Positions 27,979-36,960 are shown, counted from the stretch's first letter. The stretch is 64,000 bases of DNA from Streptomyces sp. NBC_01445 (GCF_035918235.1 NZ_CP109486.1:972855-1036854); one strand, 5' to 3'. Notes: generated by a model from the sequence alone, not told the origin. A program made the numbers and translations.

Positions 27979-29523
27979 CTACCCGGCGGCCGGGGCCTCG
28001 ACCGGGTCGGCGGGCGCCGTGGCGGCCGCCGCGGACCGGTCGGCCAGGTGCAGCAGGCATCCGGCGAGGAGTCCGCCGGCGAACACGGCTGCGGCGCCGA
28101 TCAGTTGGCTGGTGCTCACCGCGTCGCCGAAGGCGTCGTGCACCTGCTTGATCACCTGCGGGTCATCCCCGGCGTCCGTGAGGGCCGCGGCCAGCGACCC
28201 CGAGGCGCCGACGCCCACCGGGAGCAGGGCCGCGAACCGCGACCCCAGGATCGCGCCGAGCACCGCGACCCCGAGACCTCCGCCGAACTCGGTCAGCGTG
28301 CCCTGCACGCCCGCGCCCACGCCCGCCTTGGCGGGCGGGATCGCCGACATGATCGAGATCGCCATCGCGGGCATGGCCAGGGCGATGCCGCAGCCCATCA
28401 CGACGAGGCCGACCAACATCCCCCCGTAGCCCGCGTCGGAGCCGGAGCCGAGCAGCGCCACCGCGGCGAGGCCCACCGCCAGGAGTGACATCCCGAGCGC
28501 GATCGAGCGCGCCGCGCCGAGCTTGGCGAGCAGCTTGGCGCCGATCCCCGCGAGGTTGAGGGCGACGATCGTCAGGGCGAGCGGCGCGGTGCGCAGGCCG
28601 GCCTGCAAGGCGTCGTAGCCGAGCACCAGCTGGAGGTGCTGGGTCAGCAGGAACAGCGACCCGGCCATGCCGAGCGCCACGAGCAGTCCGCCCGCGATCG
28701 CTCCGTTGAAGCGGCGGCTGCGGAAGAAGCTCATGTCCAGCATGGGGTGGGAGACGCGCAACTCCCAGCGCACGAAGACGAACAGGGCGAGAACGCCCAC
28801 CGCCGCCGGCACCAGCACGCGGGGCGACGCCCAGCCGTACTGGGGCCCGGAGATGATCGCGTACACCACGCCCACCATGCCGAGCGTGGACAGGACGGCG
28901 CCGAGGAAGTCGGGCCGCTCGCCCTGCGGGTTCTTGGTCTCCGGGATGAGCCGGGCGGCGGCCAGCAGGCCGAACAGCGCGACAGGGATGTTGATCAGGA
29001 AGATCGAGCCCCACCAGAAGTGGTCGAGGAGGGCTCCGCCGATCAGCGGCCCGGCCGCGAAGCCCAGCGAGCTGACCGCGCCCCACAGGCCGATGGCCCG
29101 CGGGCGCTCCTCGTCGTCGAAGACCTGCATGATCACCGCGAGGGTGGTGGTGGCGAGCAGTGCGCCACCGATGCCCATTCCGGCCCGGGCGGCGATGAGC
29201 TGCCCGGAACTCTGCGCGAGCGCCGCGGCGGTGGAACCGAGGCCGAACAGGACGAGACCGGTGAGCAGCATCAGTTTGCGGCCGTACCGGTCGGCGAAAC
29301 TGCCTGCGGTGAGCAGGAGTCCGGACTGCACGAGGGCGTAGGCGTTGACCATCCACTGGACGTCGGCCGTGCTCGCGCCCAAGTCCTCGGTGAGTACGGG
29401 GATGGCGACGTTGAGAACGGTGTTGTCGAGCAGGACGACGAGCTGGGCCAGGCAGATCACCCCCAGGATGACCCAGCGCCTCGGGTCGCGTTCCGCCGAT
29501 ACTTCCGGCTGGGTGCTGTGCAA
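27979..29523 (-). CDS. DHA2-family (EmrB/QacA type) drug exporter
   Basis: A protein of 514 residues with about 14 hydrophobic segments. The motif DNTVLNVAIPVL in the first membrane segment and FADRYGRKLML after the second are those of the 14-helix DHA2 group, which export antibiotics by proton antiport. The start is TTG at 29523 with AGGAGGAATTTCC upstream. It lies 100 bp downstream of a TetR-type pseudo-receptor gene on the same strand and is probably controlled by it. It is a likely self-resistance exporter for one of the cluster products. Confidence 0.93.
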   Translation of the reverse strand: MHSTQPEVSAERDPRRWVILGVICLAQLVVLLDNTVLNVAIPVLTEDLGASTADVQWMVNAYALVQSGLLLTAGSFADRYGRKLMLLTGLVLFGLGSTAAALAQSSGQLIAARAGMGIGGALLATTTLAVIMQVFDDEERPRAIGLWGAVSSLGFAAGPLIGGALLDHFWWGSIFLINIPVALFGLLAAARLIPETKNPQGERPDFLGAVLSTLGMVGVVYAIISGPQYGWASPRVLVPAAVGVLALFVFVRWELRVSHPMLDMSFFRSRRFNGAIAGGLLVALGMAGSLFLLTQHLQLVLGYDALQAGLRTAPLALTIVALNLAGIGAKLLAKLGAARSIALGMSLLAVGLAAVALLGSGSDAGYGGMLVGLVVMGCGIALAMPAMAISIMSAIPPAKAGVGAGVQGTLTEFGGGLGVAVLGAILGSRFAALLPVGVGASGSLAAALTDAGDDPQVIKQVHDAFGDAVSTSQLIGAAAVFAGGLLAGCLLHLADRSAAAATAPADPVEAPAAG

Positions 29524-29626
29524 GGAAATTCCTCCTGGGGGGTGGGGCCCGACGGTTGGGCACGGGCCCGGAGTTGTCGGTTGCGAACCGGGGATCGTGC
29601 CCCCGGTGTACTGGGCCGGCCGGGCG

Positions 29627-30280
29627 TCAGGACCTCAGACCCGCCGCTCGGGGGGCGCCGGCGTCGTCCCTGCCCTCCGCACTGAGGCGCCCGAGCGTCG
29701 ACGGCGAGGCGAGCCGTGGCAGCAGCAGCTGCCAGAACTGGGTGAGCGTGCGGTACGAGAGCCAGGTGGAGTCCTGCGACCCCAGCACCTCGAAGCCCAC
29801 GGTCGCCGCCACGACGGCGACCACCGCGTCGTGCGGTGCCAGTGCCTCGGCCAGACCGCCCTCGCCCTCGGCGCGCTCGAGCGTCCGCTCGACCCACTTC
29901 CTCCACTGGAGCCTCAGGTTCCGCTCGCTCGTCGCGTAGGCGTTGTCGCCGCACAGGGCGAAGCCGGCGCGCAGTACCTCGTCGTCGCGGAGCATGCGCG
30001 CCAGGTCGTGGGTGGCGTCCACCAACGACTGCAGGGCCGTGCCCGGTTCGCCCTCGCCGCGCAGCGTGATGAGGCCGAGCCGTTGCGCGGCGGCTTCCTC
30101 GACGGCCCCCGCGAGGGCGGCCTTGCTGTCGAAGTGGAAGTGCAGCGCCCCGTTGCTCACGCCTGCTCGCCTGCTGATCACGGTGAGCGACGAGACGCTG
30201 AAGCCCTCGCCGTCGAATGCCGCGGCGGCGGATTTGATCAGCGCCTCTCGCGTACGTAGCGCGCGTTCCTGTTTGACCAT
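29627..30280 (-). CDS. TetR-family pseudo-gamma-butyrolactone receptor (JadR2/TylQ-like)
   Basis: A protein of 217 residues. The helix-turn-helix LTVISRRAGVSNGALHFHFDSKAALA matches the butyrolactone-receptor branch of TetR, specifically the variants with SNGALHFHF seen in pseudo-receptors that bind antibiotics rather than butyrolactones. The ATG at 30280 has CGGAGC upstream and lies 12 bp past the carboxylase stop, so the two are co-transcribed. It likely represses the exporter downstream, and the 18-bp palindrome ahead of the carboxylase gene is a candidate operator. The ligand is not predictable. Confidence 0.82.
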   Translation of the reverse strand: MVKQERALRTREALIKSAAAAFDGEGFSVSSLTVISRRAGVSNGALHFHFDSKAALAGAVEEAAAQRLGLITLRGEGEPGTALQSLVDATHDLARMLRDDEVLRAGFALCGDNAYATSERNLRLQWRKWVERTLERAEGEGGLAEALAPHDAVVAVVAATVGFEVLGSQDSTWLSYRTLTQFWQLLLPRLASPSTLGRLSAEGRDDAGAPRAAGLRS

Positions 30281-30292
30281 CAAGGTGCTCCG

Positions 30293-31885
30293 TTACTGCG
30301 GCGGGTTGCCGTGCTTGCGGGAGGGCAGGTCGGCGTGCTTGCTACGCAGCATGGCCAAGGACCTGACCAGGACTTCTCTGGTGGAAGCGGGGTCGATGAC
30401 GTCGTCGACCAGGCCCCGCTCGGCCGCGTAGTACGGGTGCATGAGCTCGGCCTTGTACTCCTTGACCATGCGGGTGCGCATGGCCTCGGGGTCCTCGGCC
30501 TCGGCGATCTGACGGCGGAAGATGACGTTGGCGGCGCCCTCGGCGCCCATCACGGCGATCTCGTTGGTGGGCCAGGCGTAGGTGAGGTCGGCACCGATCG
30601 ACTGCGAGTCCATGACGATGTAGGCACCTCCGTACGCCTTGCGCAGGATGAGGGAGATCCGGGGCACGGTGGCGTTGCAGTACGCGTACAGGAGCTTGGC
30701 GCCGTGCCGGATGATCCCGCCGTGCTCCTGGTCGACACCGGGCAGGAACCCGGGAACGTCGAGGAGAGTCACGATGGGGATGTTGAAGGCGTCGCACATC
30801 TGCACGAAACGTGCGGCCTTCTCCGATGCCTGGATGTCCAGGACGCCCGCGAGGGACGAGGGCTGGTTGGCGACGATGCCGACGACCTGGCCGTCCAGGC
30901 GGGCCAGCGCGCAGATGATGTTGCGCGCCCAGCGCTCGTGGATCTCGAGGTAGTCGCCGTCGTCGACGAGCTCCTCGATGACCTTGGCCATGTCGTACGG
31001 GCGGTTGCCGTCCGCCGGAACCAGATCGAGCAGCACGTCGCCGCGACGGTCCGCCGGATCGGCACAGGCGAGACGGGGCGGAGTCTGCCGGTTGTTGGAG
31101 GGGAGCATCGAGACGAGGTAGCGGACCTCGGCGATGCAGGTCTCCTCGTCGTCGTACGCGAAGTGGCACACGCCCGAGGTCTCGGCGTGCACGTCCGCAC
31201 CGCCCAGGCCGTTCTGGGTGATCTCCTCACCGGTGACCGCCTTGACGACGTCCGGTCCGGTGATGAACATCTGCGAGGTCTCACGGACCATGAACACGAA
31301 GTCGGTCAGGGCCGGACTGTAGGCCGCGCCGCCCGCGCACGGGCCGAGCATCACGCTGATCTGCGGGATGACCCCGGACGCCTTGGTGTTGCGCTGGAAG
31401 ATGCCGCCGTAACCGGCGAGAGCGGAGACACCCTCCTGGATACGGGCACCCGCACCGTCGTTGAGGGAGACCAGCGGGGCACCCGCCGCGATGGCCATGT
31501 CCATGATCTTGTGGATCTTCGTGGCGTGGGCCTCACCCAGAGCGCCGCCGAAGATCCGGAAGTCGTGCGCGTAGACGAAGACCGTGCGGCCCTCGACCGT
31601 GCCCCAGCCGGTGATGACACCATCGGTGTACGGCTTCTTGGCCTCCAGGCCAAAACCCGTCGCCCGGTGCCGGCGCAGCTGCTCGACCTCGTTGAACGAT
31701 CCCGCGTCGAGCAGCAGCTCGATCCGCTCACGCGCGGTCAGCTTGCCCTTCGCGTGCTGGGCCTCGGTCGCCTTGTCACTGGGCCCGCGCAACGCCTGCT
31801 CACGCATCGCGTGCAACTCGGCCACGCGTCCACGCGCGTCGCTGGGCCCCTCCTCGGTCGGTGCAAGGGCAGTCGTCATCGCCAT
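30293..31885 (-). CDS. acyl-CoA carboxylase beta (carboxyltransferase) subunit
   Basis: A protein of 530 residues, the usual length of Streptomyces PccB/AccB. It has both carboxyltransferase halves, with the N-terminal GGALGEAHATKIHK and GAGARIQEGVSALAGYGGI regions and the C-terminal DVPGFLPG and GGAYIVMDS oxyanion segments. With a biotinylated alpha subunit from the host it makes malonyl- or methylmalonyl-CoA for polyketide synthesis. The ATG at 31885 has AGGAGGGG upstream. The epsilon subunit gene precedes it by 119 bp, with a palindromic operator between them. The alpha subunit is not in the window. Confidence 0.94.
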   Translation of the reverse strand: MAMTTALAPTEEGPSDARGRVAELHAMREQALRGPSDKATEAQHAKGKLTARERIELLLDAGSFNEVEQLRRHRATGFGLEAKKPYTDGVITGWGTVEGRTVFVYAHDFRIFGGALGEAHATKIHKIMDMAIAAGAPLVSLNDGAGARIQEGVSALAGYGGIFQRNTKASGVIPQISVMLGPCAGGAAYSPALTDFVFMVRETSQMFITGPDVVKAVTGEEITQNGLGGADVHAETSGVCHFAYDDEETCIAEVRYLVSMLPSNNRQTPPRLACADPADRRGDVLLDLVPADGNRPYDMAKVIEELVDDGDYLEIHERWARNIICALARLDGQVVGIVANQPSSLAGVLDIQASEKAARFVQMCDAFNIPIVTLLDVPGFLPGVDQEHGGIIRHGAKLLYAYCNATVPRISLILRKAYGGAYIVMDSQSIGADLTYAWPTNEIAVMGAEGAANVIFRRQIAEAEDPEAMRTRMVKEYKAELMHPYYAAERGLVDDVIDPASTREVLVRSLAMLRSKHADLPSRKHGNPPQ

Positions 31886-31949
31886 GTCAGTCCCCTCCTG
31901 GGACAAGGCCGCGGAGGTCCCACCCCGGGTCCGTGCAGCACACATTAAC

Positions 31950-31967
31950 AAACCGCGTACGCGGTTT
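31950..31967. promoter_or_regulatory. 18-bp palindromic operator before the carboxylase gene
   Basis: AAACCGCGTACGCGGTTT is a perfect palindrome about 65 bp upstream of the beta-subunit start. Its ACC/GGT half-sites resemble receptor-family operators, so the co-transcribed pseudo-receptor is the likely ligand. Confidence 0.6.
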
Positions 31968-32004
31968 TAAGGTGAGAACTCAAGGATCGCTACAGGCCGG
32001 GCAC

Positions 32005-32196
32005 CTACCGCCAGCTTCCGGGCGGCACAAAGCCCTCGGGCCTCCTCCACCAGGAGGAGGCAACGACCGCCTCGAGTTCGTCGTCCGGCTTCTCGCGCGC
32101 CCGGTGCAGCGCGAGCAACACAGCTGTCAGGGCTGCGAGTTCGGCATCGTCCGCCCGCCCCCGCTCGACACGGAGTACGGCTTCACCCCTGCTCAT
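32005..32196 (-). CDS. acyl-CoA carboxylase epsilon subunit
   Basis: A protein of 63 residues starting MSRGEAVLRVERGRADDAELAAL and ending in SSWWRRPEGFVPPGSWR. The LRVxRG opening and the tryptophan-rich basic tail are typical of the small epsilon subunits that stabilise actinobacterial acyl-CoA carboxylases. The ATG at 32196 has GGAGGG upstream; an open frame extends to 32244 but lacks a ribosome site. It lies just ahead of the beta-subunit gene. Confidence 0.82.
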   Translation of the reverse strand: MSRGEAVLRVERGRADDAELAALTAVLLALHRAREKPDDELEAVVASSWWRRPEGFVPPGSWR

Positions 32197-32419
32197 CGGT
32201 CGCCCTCCTTCCGCAGTCCGTGGAAGAACGGTCGACCGGGGCACTCGAGAGTCACTTTGGCTTCACTTGAGATGCGGACGCCCCGGGTGCACCAACCGGC
32301 CGTCACCTCAAGAGCCGCACGTCAGACGCCAGTCGAGGAAAATCGACAGCTCCCGTCCGCCCGATTCGGAGCAGATCACTCCATATCCCGAGCCTCAGGA
32401 GTTCGCGGGATCCCTGGAA

Positions 32420-32440
32420 ATTAAACCGGATGGTATGTAT
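32420..32440. promoter_or_regulatory. ARE-type operator upstream of the afsA-like gene
   Basis: ATTAAACC-GGA-TGGTATGTAT fits the ScbR/ArpA-type autoregulatory element, with ACC and GGT half-sites three bases apart and AT-rich outer arms. It lies about 50 bp ahead of the AfsA start. Confidence 0.7.
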
Positions 32441-32491
32441 CTTTCTCGCTCAGTGAGACACACCCGGTTTCGTATCCGCGCAGGGGGAAGC

Positions 32492-33484
32492 ATGTCCGTG
32501 ATCACGTTCCGCACCGAACACGCGTCGATCGACACAGCTGTCGCACCGCCCCTCAGCACAGCGCCTCACCGCGGCGACATCAGCCGCTTCCCCTCCCTGA
32601 CCACCACGGTGCCCAAGGAGCTCGTGCACCGCGCCGGCGTCGCCGAAGTGCTGCTCACCGACTGGGCGCGGCTGGACGACACCCACTTCGTCGCGTCCGC
32701 CCAGTGGCCGCGCGGGCACAGCTTCTTCACCAACGTGGACGGCTGCCACGATCCGCTCATCGCGGCCGAGACGATCCGCCAGGTCGGCGCTCTCCTGTCG
32801 CACGCGGAGTTCGGCGTTCCTCTCGGCCACCACTTCCTCATGTGGGACCTCTCGGTCTCGGTGCGACCGGAGCACATAGCGGTCGACGGAAGACCGGCCG
32901 CACTGGACATGGAGATCGTCTGCAGTGAGGTCAAGCAGCGCTGCGGCAAGCTGTCGGGCTTCCACTACGACGTCACGATCCGCCGTGACGGCCACATCGC
33001 CGCGACCGGGAGCGCCGGCCTCACCTGCACCACCCCCAAGGTCTACGAGCGACTGCGCGCCGAACGCCTGAACAGTGGCCGCCGCCCGCTCCCCCTGACC
33101 AGCCCGACGGCGCCGCAGAACGTCGGCCGCACCTCCCCCATGGACGTCGTGCTGTCACCCACGGGAGAGCCGGACAGCTGGCAGCTCAGGGTGGACACCC
33201 GCCACCCTGTGCTCTTCGAGCACCCGGGCGACCATGTGCCGGGGATGGTGCTGATCGAAGCCGCCCGCCAGGCCACGGCCGCGGCCCTGGGGCGCTCTTC
33301 CCTGCCCCTCGACGTCACCAGTGAATTCAAGCGCTACACCGAACTGGACACCCCCTGCCTGATCGAGGCGCGCCGTCTGCCGGTCACGAGCACGGACAGC
33401 ACGGAGTCCGTGGTCGTGACCGGTCACCAGGAGGGCGAGCTCGTGTTCTGGTCCACCGTCACCGTGGCAGCGAGCCCGGCCTGA
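32492..33484 (+). CDS. AfsA/ScbA family gamma-butyrolactone synthase
   Basis: A protein of 330 residues with two AfsA hot-dog repeats. The first contains LVHRAGVAEVLLTDW and WPRGHSFF, the second HPVLFEHPGDHVPGMVLIEAARQ. AfsA joins a beta-ketoacyl chain to dihydroxyacetone phosphate, the first step of butyrolactone signal synthesis. The ATG at 32492 has CAGGGGG upstream; an open frame beginning at 32267 would run through the operator. A cognate receptor gene lies 1.2 kb downstream. The intact length suggests it is functional. Confidence 0.93.
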   Translation: MSVITFRTEHASIDTAVAPPLSTAPHRGDISRFPSLTTTVPKELVHRAGVAEVLLTDWARLDDTHFVASAQWPRGHSFFTNVDGCHDPLIAAETIRQVGALLSHAEFGVPLGHHFLMWDLSVSVRPEHIAVDGRPAALDMEIVCSEVKQRCGKLSGFHYDVTIRRDGHIAATGSAGLTCTTPKVYERLRAERLNSGRRPLPLTSPTAPQNVGRTSPMDVVLSPTGEPDSWQLRVDTRHPVLFEHPGDHVPGMVLIEAARQATAAALGRSSLPLDVTSEFKRYTELDTPCLIEARRLPVTSTDSTESVVVTGHQEGELVFWSTVTVAASPA

Positions 33485-33584
33485 TACCGCACAGCTAGCC
33501 GCCGCGCGGTATCCCCGGCGATGTTCCGGCACTCCCCGGGGATGCCGAACCCGCTCCGTGTCAGGCCCCTCCCCCGTACCTCGC

Positions 33585-34517
33585 TCAGCCCGGCACCCGC
33601 GGGCGGCCCGCGGCCAAGTCCGGGGCGAACGCGGCGAGATGGTCCCGGGCCCAGGCGCCGAAGGTGCCCGCCCGACGCCCGGTGACCGCGCGAACCGTGT
33701 CATCCACACCGGCCTTGGCCCCGTCGCGCTGGCGTTCCGCGCTCTCCAGCAGGGCTTGGACCACCGGCGCCGGCCAGCGCTGGGCCAGGCCGTCACGCGC
33801 CTCGTCGGGAGTCAGTTCCTCGAAGCGCAGCGGGATACCGAGCAGCCGGCCGAGCTGATCCGTCTGCTCGGCCGCTGTGATCGCCTCGGGCCCGGTGAGG
33901 GTGTAGGCCTTGCCGGCGTGCCCCTCCTCGGTCAGGACACGCACCGCGACCTCCGCGATGTCCCGGGGATCCACACAGGCGTTGGCCGAGGTCCCATGGA
34001 GCGTCCGTACGACGCGCTCGGAGCGGATGGACGGCACCCAGGACAGGGAGTTGGACATGAACGCGCGCGGCCGCAGCAGGGTCCACTCCATGCCGGAGGC
34101 GCGCAGCAGCTCCTCGTTGGCACGCTGCCACCGCGTGATGAGGTCGTCGGCGTCCGGGTCGAGCACGGCCGCCGCGGAGAGTTTCACCAGACGCCGCACT
34201 CCAGCCTTGGACGCGGCACGGACAAACCGGGCGTCGTCGTCACCGGCGATGCGGTTGGTGACGAGAAAGGCCGTCCCCACACCCGCCAGAGCGCGGGCCA
34301 GCGACTGCGGATCGCCGTGATCCGCAGCGACCGTCTCCAGGGTCACGGGCATGCCCGTGACCCTCGCGGGATCCCTCGTCATGAGCCGAACGCGCAGGCC
34401 GGAGGGGAAGCGCCGGACCAACTCCCGGCCCACCGTCCCGGTCGCCCCGGTCACGAGGATCACCGGGCCCTCCCCGCCCTCTCTCCGCTGCGAGCCCACA
34501 GCCCTCGATCCGCTCAC
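33585..34517 (-). CDS. NmrA-like NAD(P)-binding reductase
   Basis: About 310 residues from the GTG at 34517, which has AAGGAGG at 8 bp; a longer frame to 34595 lacks a site and would enter the receptor promoter. The nucleotide motif VILVTGATGTVGRELVRRF is followed by an atypical SDR fold (FVRAASKAGVRRLVKLSAAAV, then WTLLRPRAFMSN) with no YxxxK pair. NmrA-type proteins either reduce substrates or sense the NADP ratio. In butyrolactone loci a reductase commonly finishes the signal molecule, and this gene sits between afsA and the receptor, so that role is possible but unproven. Confidence 0.78.
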   Translation of the reverse strand: MSGSRAVGSQRREGGEGPVILVTGATGTVGRELVRRFPSGLRVRLMTRDPARVTGMPVTLETVAADHGDPQSLARALAGVGTAFLVTNRIAGDDDARFVRAASKAGVRRLVKLSAAAVLDPDADDLITRWQRANEELLRASGMEWTLLRPRAFMSNSLSWVPSIRSERVVRTLHGTSANACVDPRDIAEVAVRVLTEEGHAGKAYTLTGPEAITAAEQTDQLGRLLGIPLRFEELTPDEARDGLAQRWPAPVVQALLESAERQRDGAKAGVDDTVRAVTGRRAGTFGAWARDHLAAFAPDLAAGRPRVPG

Positions 34518-34605
34518 CGCAAGCGCCTCCTTATTCGTGACCGTTTCATGTGGATTCCGATTCCTGTACGGCGGAAGGTTCGCGCGAAGCGCCATCCGAA
34601 GTAAG

Positions 34606-34627
34606 ATACAAACTGGACGGTTTTTTT
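34606..34627. promoter_or_regulatory. ARE-type operator between reductase and receptor genes
   Basis: ATACAAACT-GGA-CGGTTTTTTT matches the receptor-binding consensus with one changed half-site base, about 40 bp ahead of the receptor start. It can give autorepression of the receptor and may also act on the divergent reductase gene. Confidence 0.7.
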
Positions 34628-34663
34628 ATTGGGTCTCCGGGCTCATGATCGGAGGAGGCCACC

Positions 34664-35335
34664 ATGGCGCAACAGGATCGAGCCATTCGCACACGGCAGA
34701 CGCTGCTCTCGGCGGCGGCAAAGGTCTTCGAGGAACGCGGCTACCAGTCCGCGACCATCAGCGAGATCCTCACCACGGCCGGCGTCACCAAGGGAGCCCT
34801 GTACTTCCACTTCCCCTCGAAGGAACACCTGGCAGAGGGAGTCCTTCAGGAGCAGGGCCAGCAGCTGCCCATTCCCGATCGCGCCAGCAAGATCCAGCAG
34901 CTCGTCGACACGGTGATGGTGTACGCCTACCGCCTGCAGACCGACCCGATGGTCCAGGCAGGTGTCCGGCTGACGCTCGACCAGCAGGCCCACGGGCTCG
35001 ACCGCAGCGCTCCCTTCACGCAATGGGGCGAGATCATCCAGACGCTGCTGGACAAGGCCCAGAGCCAGGGCGAGCTGCTGCCCCATGTCGTACCGGCCGA
35101 GACCGCCGAGGTCCTGGTGGGCTCCTTCGCCGGAGTACAGGCCATGTCCCAGGCCATGCGTGACCACCAGGATCTGCTGTTCAGGGCCTCCGCCCTGCTG
35201 CGCCATGTGCTGCCCAGCGTTGTACTGTCCTCCGTACTCACCTCCGTGGACCTCAGCGAGAGCCGTGGCGCGAAGGTCTTCGCCGAACTGCAGGCGCTGG
35301 AGGCCGAGCAGGCCCCGCCGACCAGCGCTGGCTGA
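34664..35335 (+). CDS. gamma-butyrolactone receptor (ScbR/ArpA-like TetR repressor)
   Basis: A protein of 223 residues. The N-terminus QDRAIRTRQTLLSAAAKVFEERGYQSATI and helix-turn-helix TTAGVTKGALYFHFPSKEHLA are diagnostic of true butyrolactone receptors. The C-terminal ligand domain is full length and contains tryptophan in FTQWGEI, the conserved ligand-pocket region. The ATG at 34664 has GGAGGAGG. It should repress promoters with ARE boxes (its own, afsA, the hydroxylase and probably the SARP) until the butyrolactone accumulates. It converges with the flavin hydroxylase gene. Confidence 0.93.
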   Translation: MAQQDRAIRTRQTLLSAAAKVFEERGYQSATISEILTTAGVTKGALYFHFPSKEHLAEGVLQEQGQQLPIPDRASKIQQLVDTVMVYAYRLQTDPMVQAGVRLTLDQQAHGLDRSAPFTQWGEIIQTLLDKAQSQGELLPHVVPAETAEVLVGSFAGVQAMSQAMRDHQDLLFRASALLRHVLPSVVLSSVLTSVDLSESRGAKVFAELQALEAEQAPPTSAG

Positions 35336-35381
35336 GCGCTGGTACACGCCCCCTCCCGGTCGCCCGGCTCCAGGTACGCCG

Positions 35382-36830
35382 TCAGGGCCGAAGCCAGCTC
35401 GTCGCCGTCCGGGGCCCAGGCGATGCAACCGTCGGGCCGTACGAGCAGCGCATCGCAGGAGATCTCGGGCGCCGGGGCGGCACGGACGACACGCAGCGAC
35501 CCGGACCAGTCCCGGACCTGCTCCGCATACCGGCTGCCCCGCTCCCCGAGAAGCAGCAGCACCGGCCGCCCCCGCGGAGCAGCCCGAGCACATCGGTCGG
35601 CCCCTCCCCCGTGGTCAGCGGCACATTGCGCAGAAACCTTCCTTCCCAAGCGGAGGAATGCCCCGTACGGCAAGGCAGCACCGCGTCCTGGGCACTGATC
35701 ATCGCACCGAGCCTGCTGTTCTCCGCCCCCCTGGACAGCAGATCACCGAACAGCTCCCGCAGCGGGTCGAGTTCGGCTCCCGGCCGCATCAGGGCGAGCT
35801 GAACCCGCGTGTTGTCGACGACCCGCTGCGCGGCGGGCCTGCGCTCCTGGTCGTAGGTGTCGAGCAGCCCCTCCCCCGCGTTGCCACGCACCGTGAGCGC
35901 CAGCTTCCAGCCGAGATTGACGGCGTCGAGCAGCCCCGTGCTCAGCCCTTGACCACCGATGGGGAAGTGCACGTGCGCCGCGTCGCCCGCCAGCAGGATG
36001 CGTCCGGCGCGGTAGGTGCGGGCGATCCGGGAGAAGTCGCTGAACCTGCTCAGCCACCGCGGTTCGCTCATGGCGATGTCACGCCCGGCGATCCGGCCGA
36101 CCTCGCAGCGCAGCTCGTCGAGGGTGGGCGGCCGGTACCGGTCGCTGTGCTCCCGTTGGCAGTTGAGCGTCCGCAGGTGGACCCCGCCGTCCGGGTCCGC
36201 CTTGGCGACGATCCAGCCGCGCCGGGTGCGGTGCCAGCCCGGGCGCAGCTCGTCCGGCCGCTGGAGGCGGACCCGGCCCATCAACGCGGACACGGTCGCC
36301 GGATACACCCGGCAGCCGATGCCCGCGAGCTCGCGCACCGTGCTGCGCGCACCGTCCGCCCCCACCACGTACTCCGCCCGCCAGCTCCAGCACCCCTGCG
36401 GCCCCCGGGCCGTAATACGGACCGCGTCGTGCTCCTCCTGGACGTCCGTCACCGACACGCCCCGCAGGATCCGCGCGCCGGCGGTACGGGCCCGCTCTTC
36501 GAAGCGCCGCTCGAGTTCGGCCTGCGGGCACTTGAGTACGGGCTCCGGCTCCCCTGCCGGAGCAGAGATCGCCAGTCCGGGAATCCCCGCGAAATGGAAG
36601 GGACTCGTGGCGGCCCCGCCGACGGATATCAGACCCGCGAGGTGTCCTCGCCGGACCAGGGACTGCACCGTCCGGGCATGCAGCGTGGTCGTCTTGGGGC
36701 GCAGGGACACATCGGTACGGGACTCCAGGACCAGAACGCGCACCCCGTGCGCCGCCAGCTCGGCGGCCAGGCACATGCCGACCGGCCCCCCGCCGACTAT
36801 CGCCACTTGCACATGAATACGACTCGCCAC
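35382..36830 (-). CDS. FAD-dependent aromatic hydroxylase (PgaE/RdmE-like) with 3' frameshift
   Basis: A protein of 482 residues from GTG 36830 (GTAGGGGGAACGG upstream). The FAD-binding motif is VAIVGGGPVGMCLAAELA, the second motif is LLAGDAAHVHFPIGGQGLSTG, and VVGADGARSTVRELAGI lies between. These are single-component hydroxylases of angular and linear polyaromatic polyketides. Near 35575 the frame slips: the last 65 residues are Cys/Ser/Pro-rich and unlike the family, while the next frame encodes the expected thioredoxin-like tail (VLLLLGERGSRYAEQVRDW, then RPDGCIAWA). That frame has no stop until 34927, inside the convergent receptor gene. The gene may therefore be damaged, or the base call may be wrong. 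Residues before the slip are intact. Confidence 0.85.
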   Translation of the reverse strand: MASRIHVQVAIVGGGPVGMCLAAELAAHGVRVLVLESRTDVSLRPKTTTLHARTVQSLVRRGHLAGLISVGGAATSPFHFAGIPGLAISAPAGEPEPVLKCPQAELERRFEERARTAGARILRGVSVTDVQEEHDAVRITARGPQGCWSWRAEYVVGADGARSTVRELAGIGCRVYPATVSALMGRVRLQRPDELRPGWHRTRRGWIVAKADPDGGVHLRTLNCQREHSDRYRPPTLDELRCEVGRIAGRDIAMSEPRWLSRFSDFSRIARTYRAGRILLAGDAAHVHFPIGGQGLSTGLLDAVNLGWKLALTVRGNAGEGLLDTYDQERRPAAQRVVDNTRVQLALMRPGAELDPLRELFGDLLSRGAENSRLGAMISAQDAVLPCRTGHSSAWEGRFLRNVPLTTGEGPTDVLGLLRGGGRCCCFSGSGAAGMRSRSGTGPGRCVSSVPPRRPRSPAMRCSYGPTVASPGPRTATSWLRP

Positions 36831-36876
36831 CCGTTCCCCCTACGGTAGGTGCCCTGCAGTCATGCCCTCGGCGGAG

Positions 36877-36898
36877 AAATATACCGGGCGGACGGTTC
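36877..36898. promoter_or_regulatory. ARE-like site upstream of the hydroxylase gene
   Basis: AAATATACC-GGG-CGGACGGTTC resembles the receptor consensus with about three mismatches, some 50 bp ahead of the GTG start. It is weaker than the afsA and receptor sites. Confidence 0.45.
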
Positions 36899-36960
36899 TT
36901 TGCAATGTCCGTGCGACGCTTCGGAGGCTCTCGAACCGGAAACGGAGGGGGCCTGCGGTG

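Noticed and set aside
30311..31948. A 545-codon plus-strand frame
   Set aside because: Antisense to the carboxylase beta subunit.
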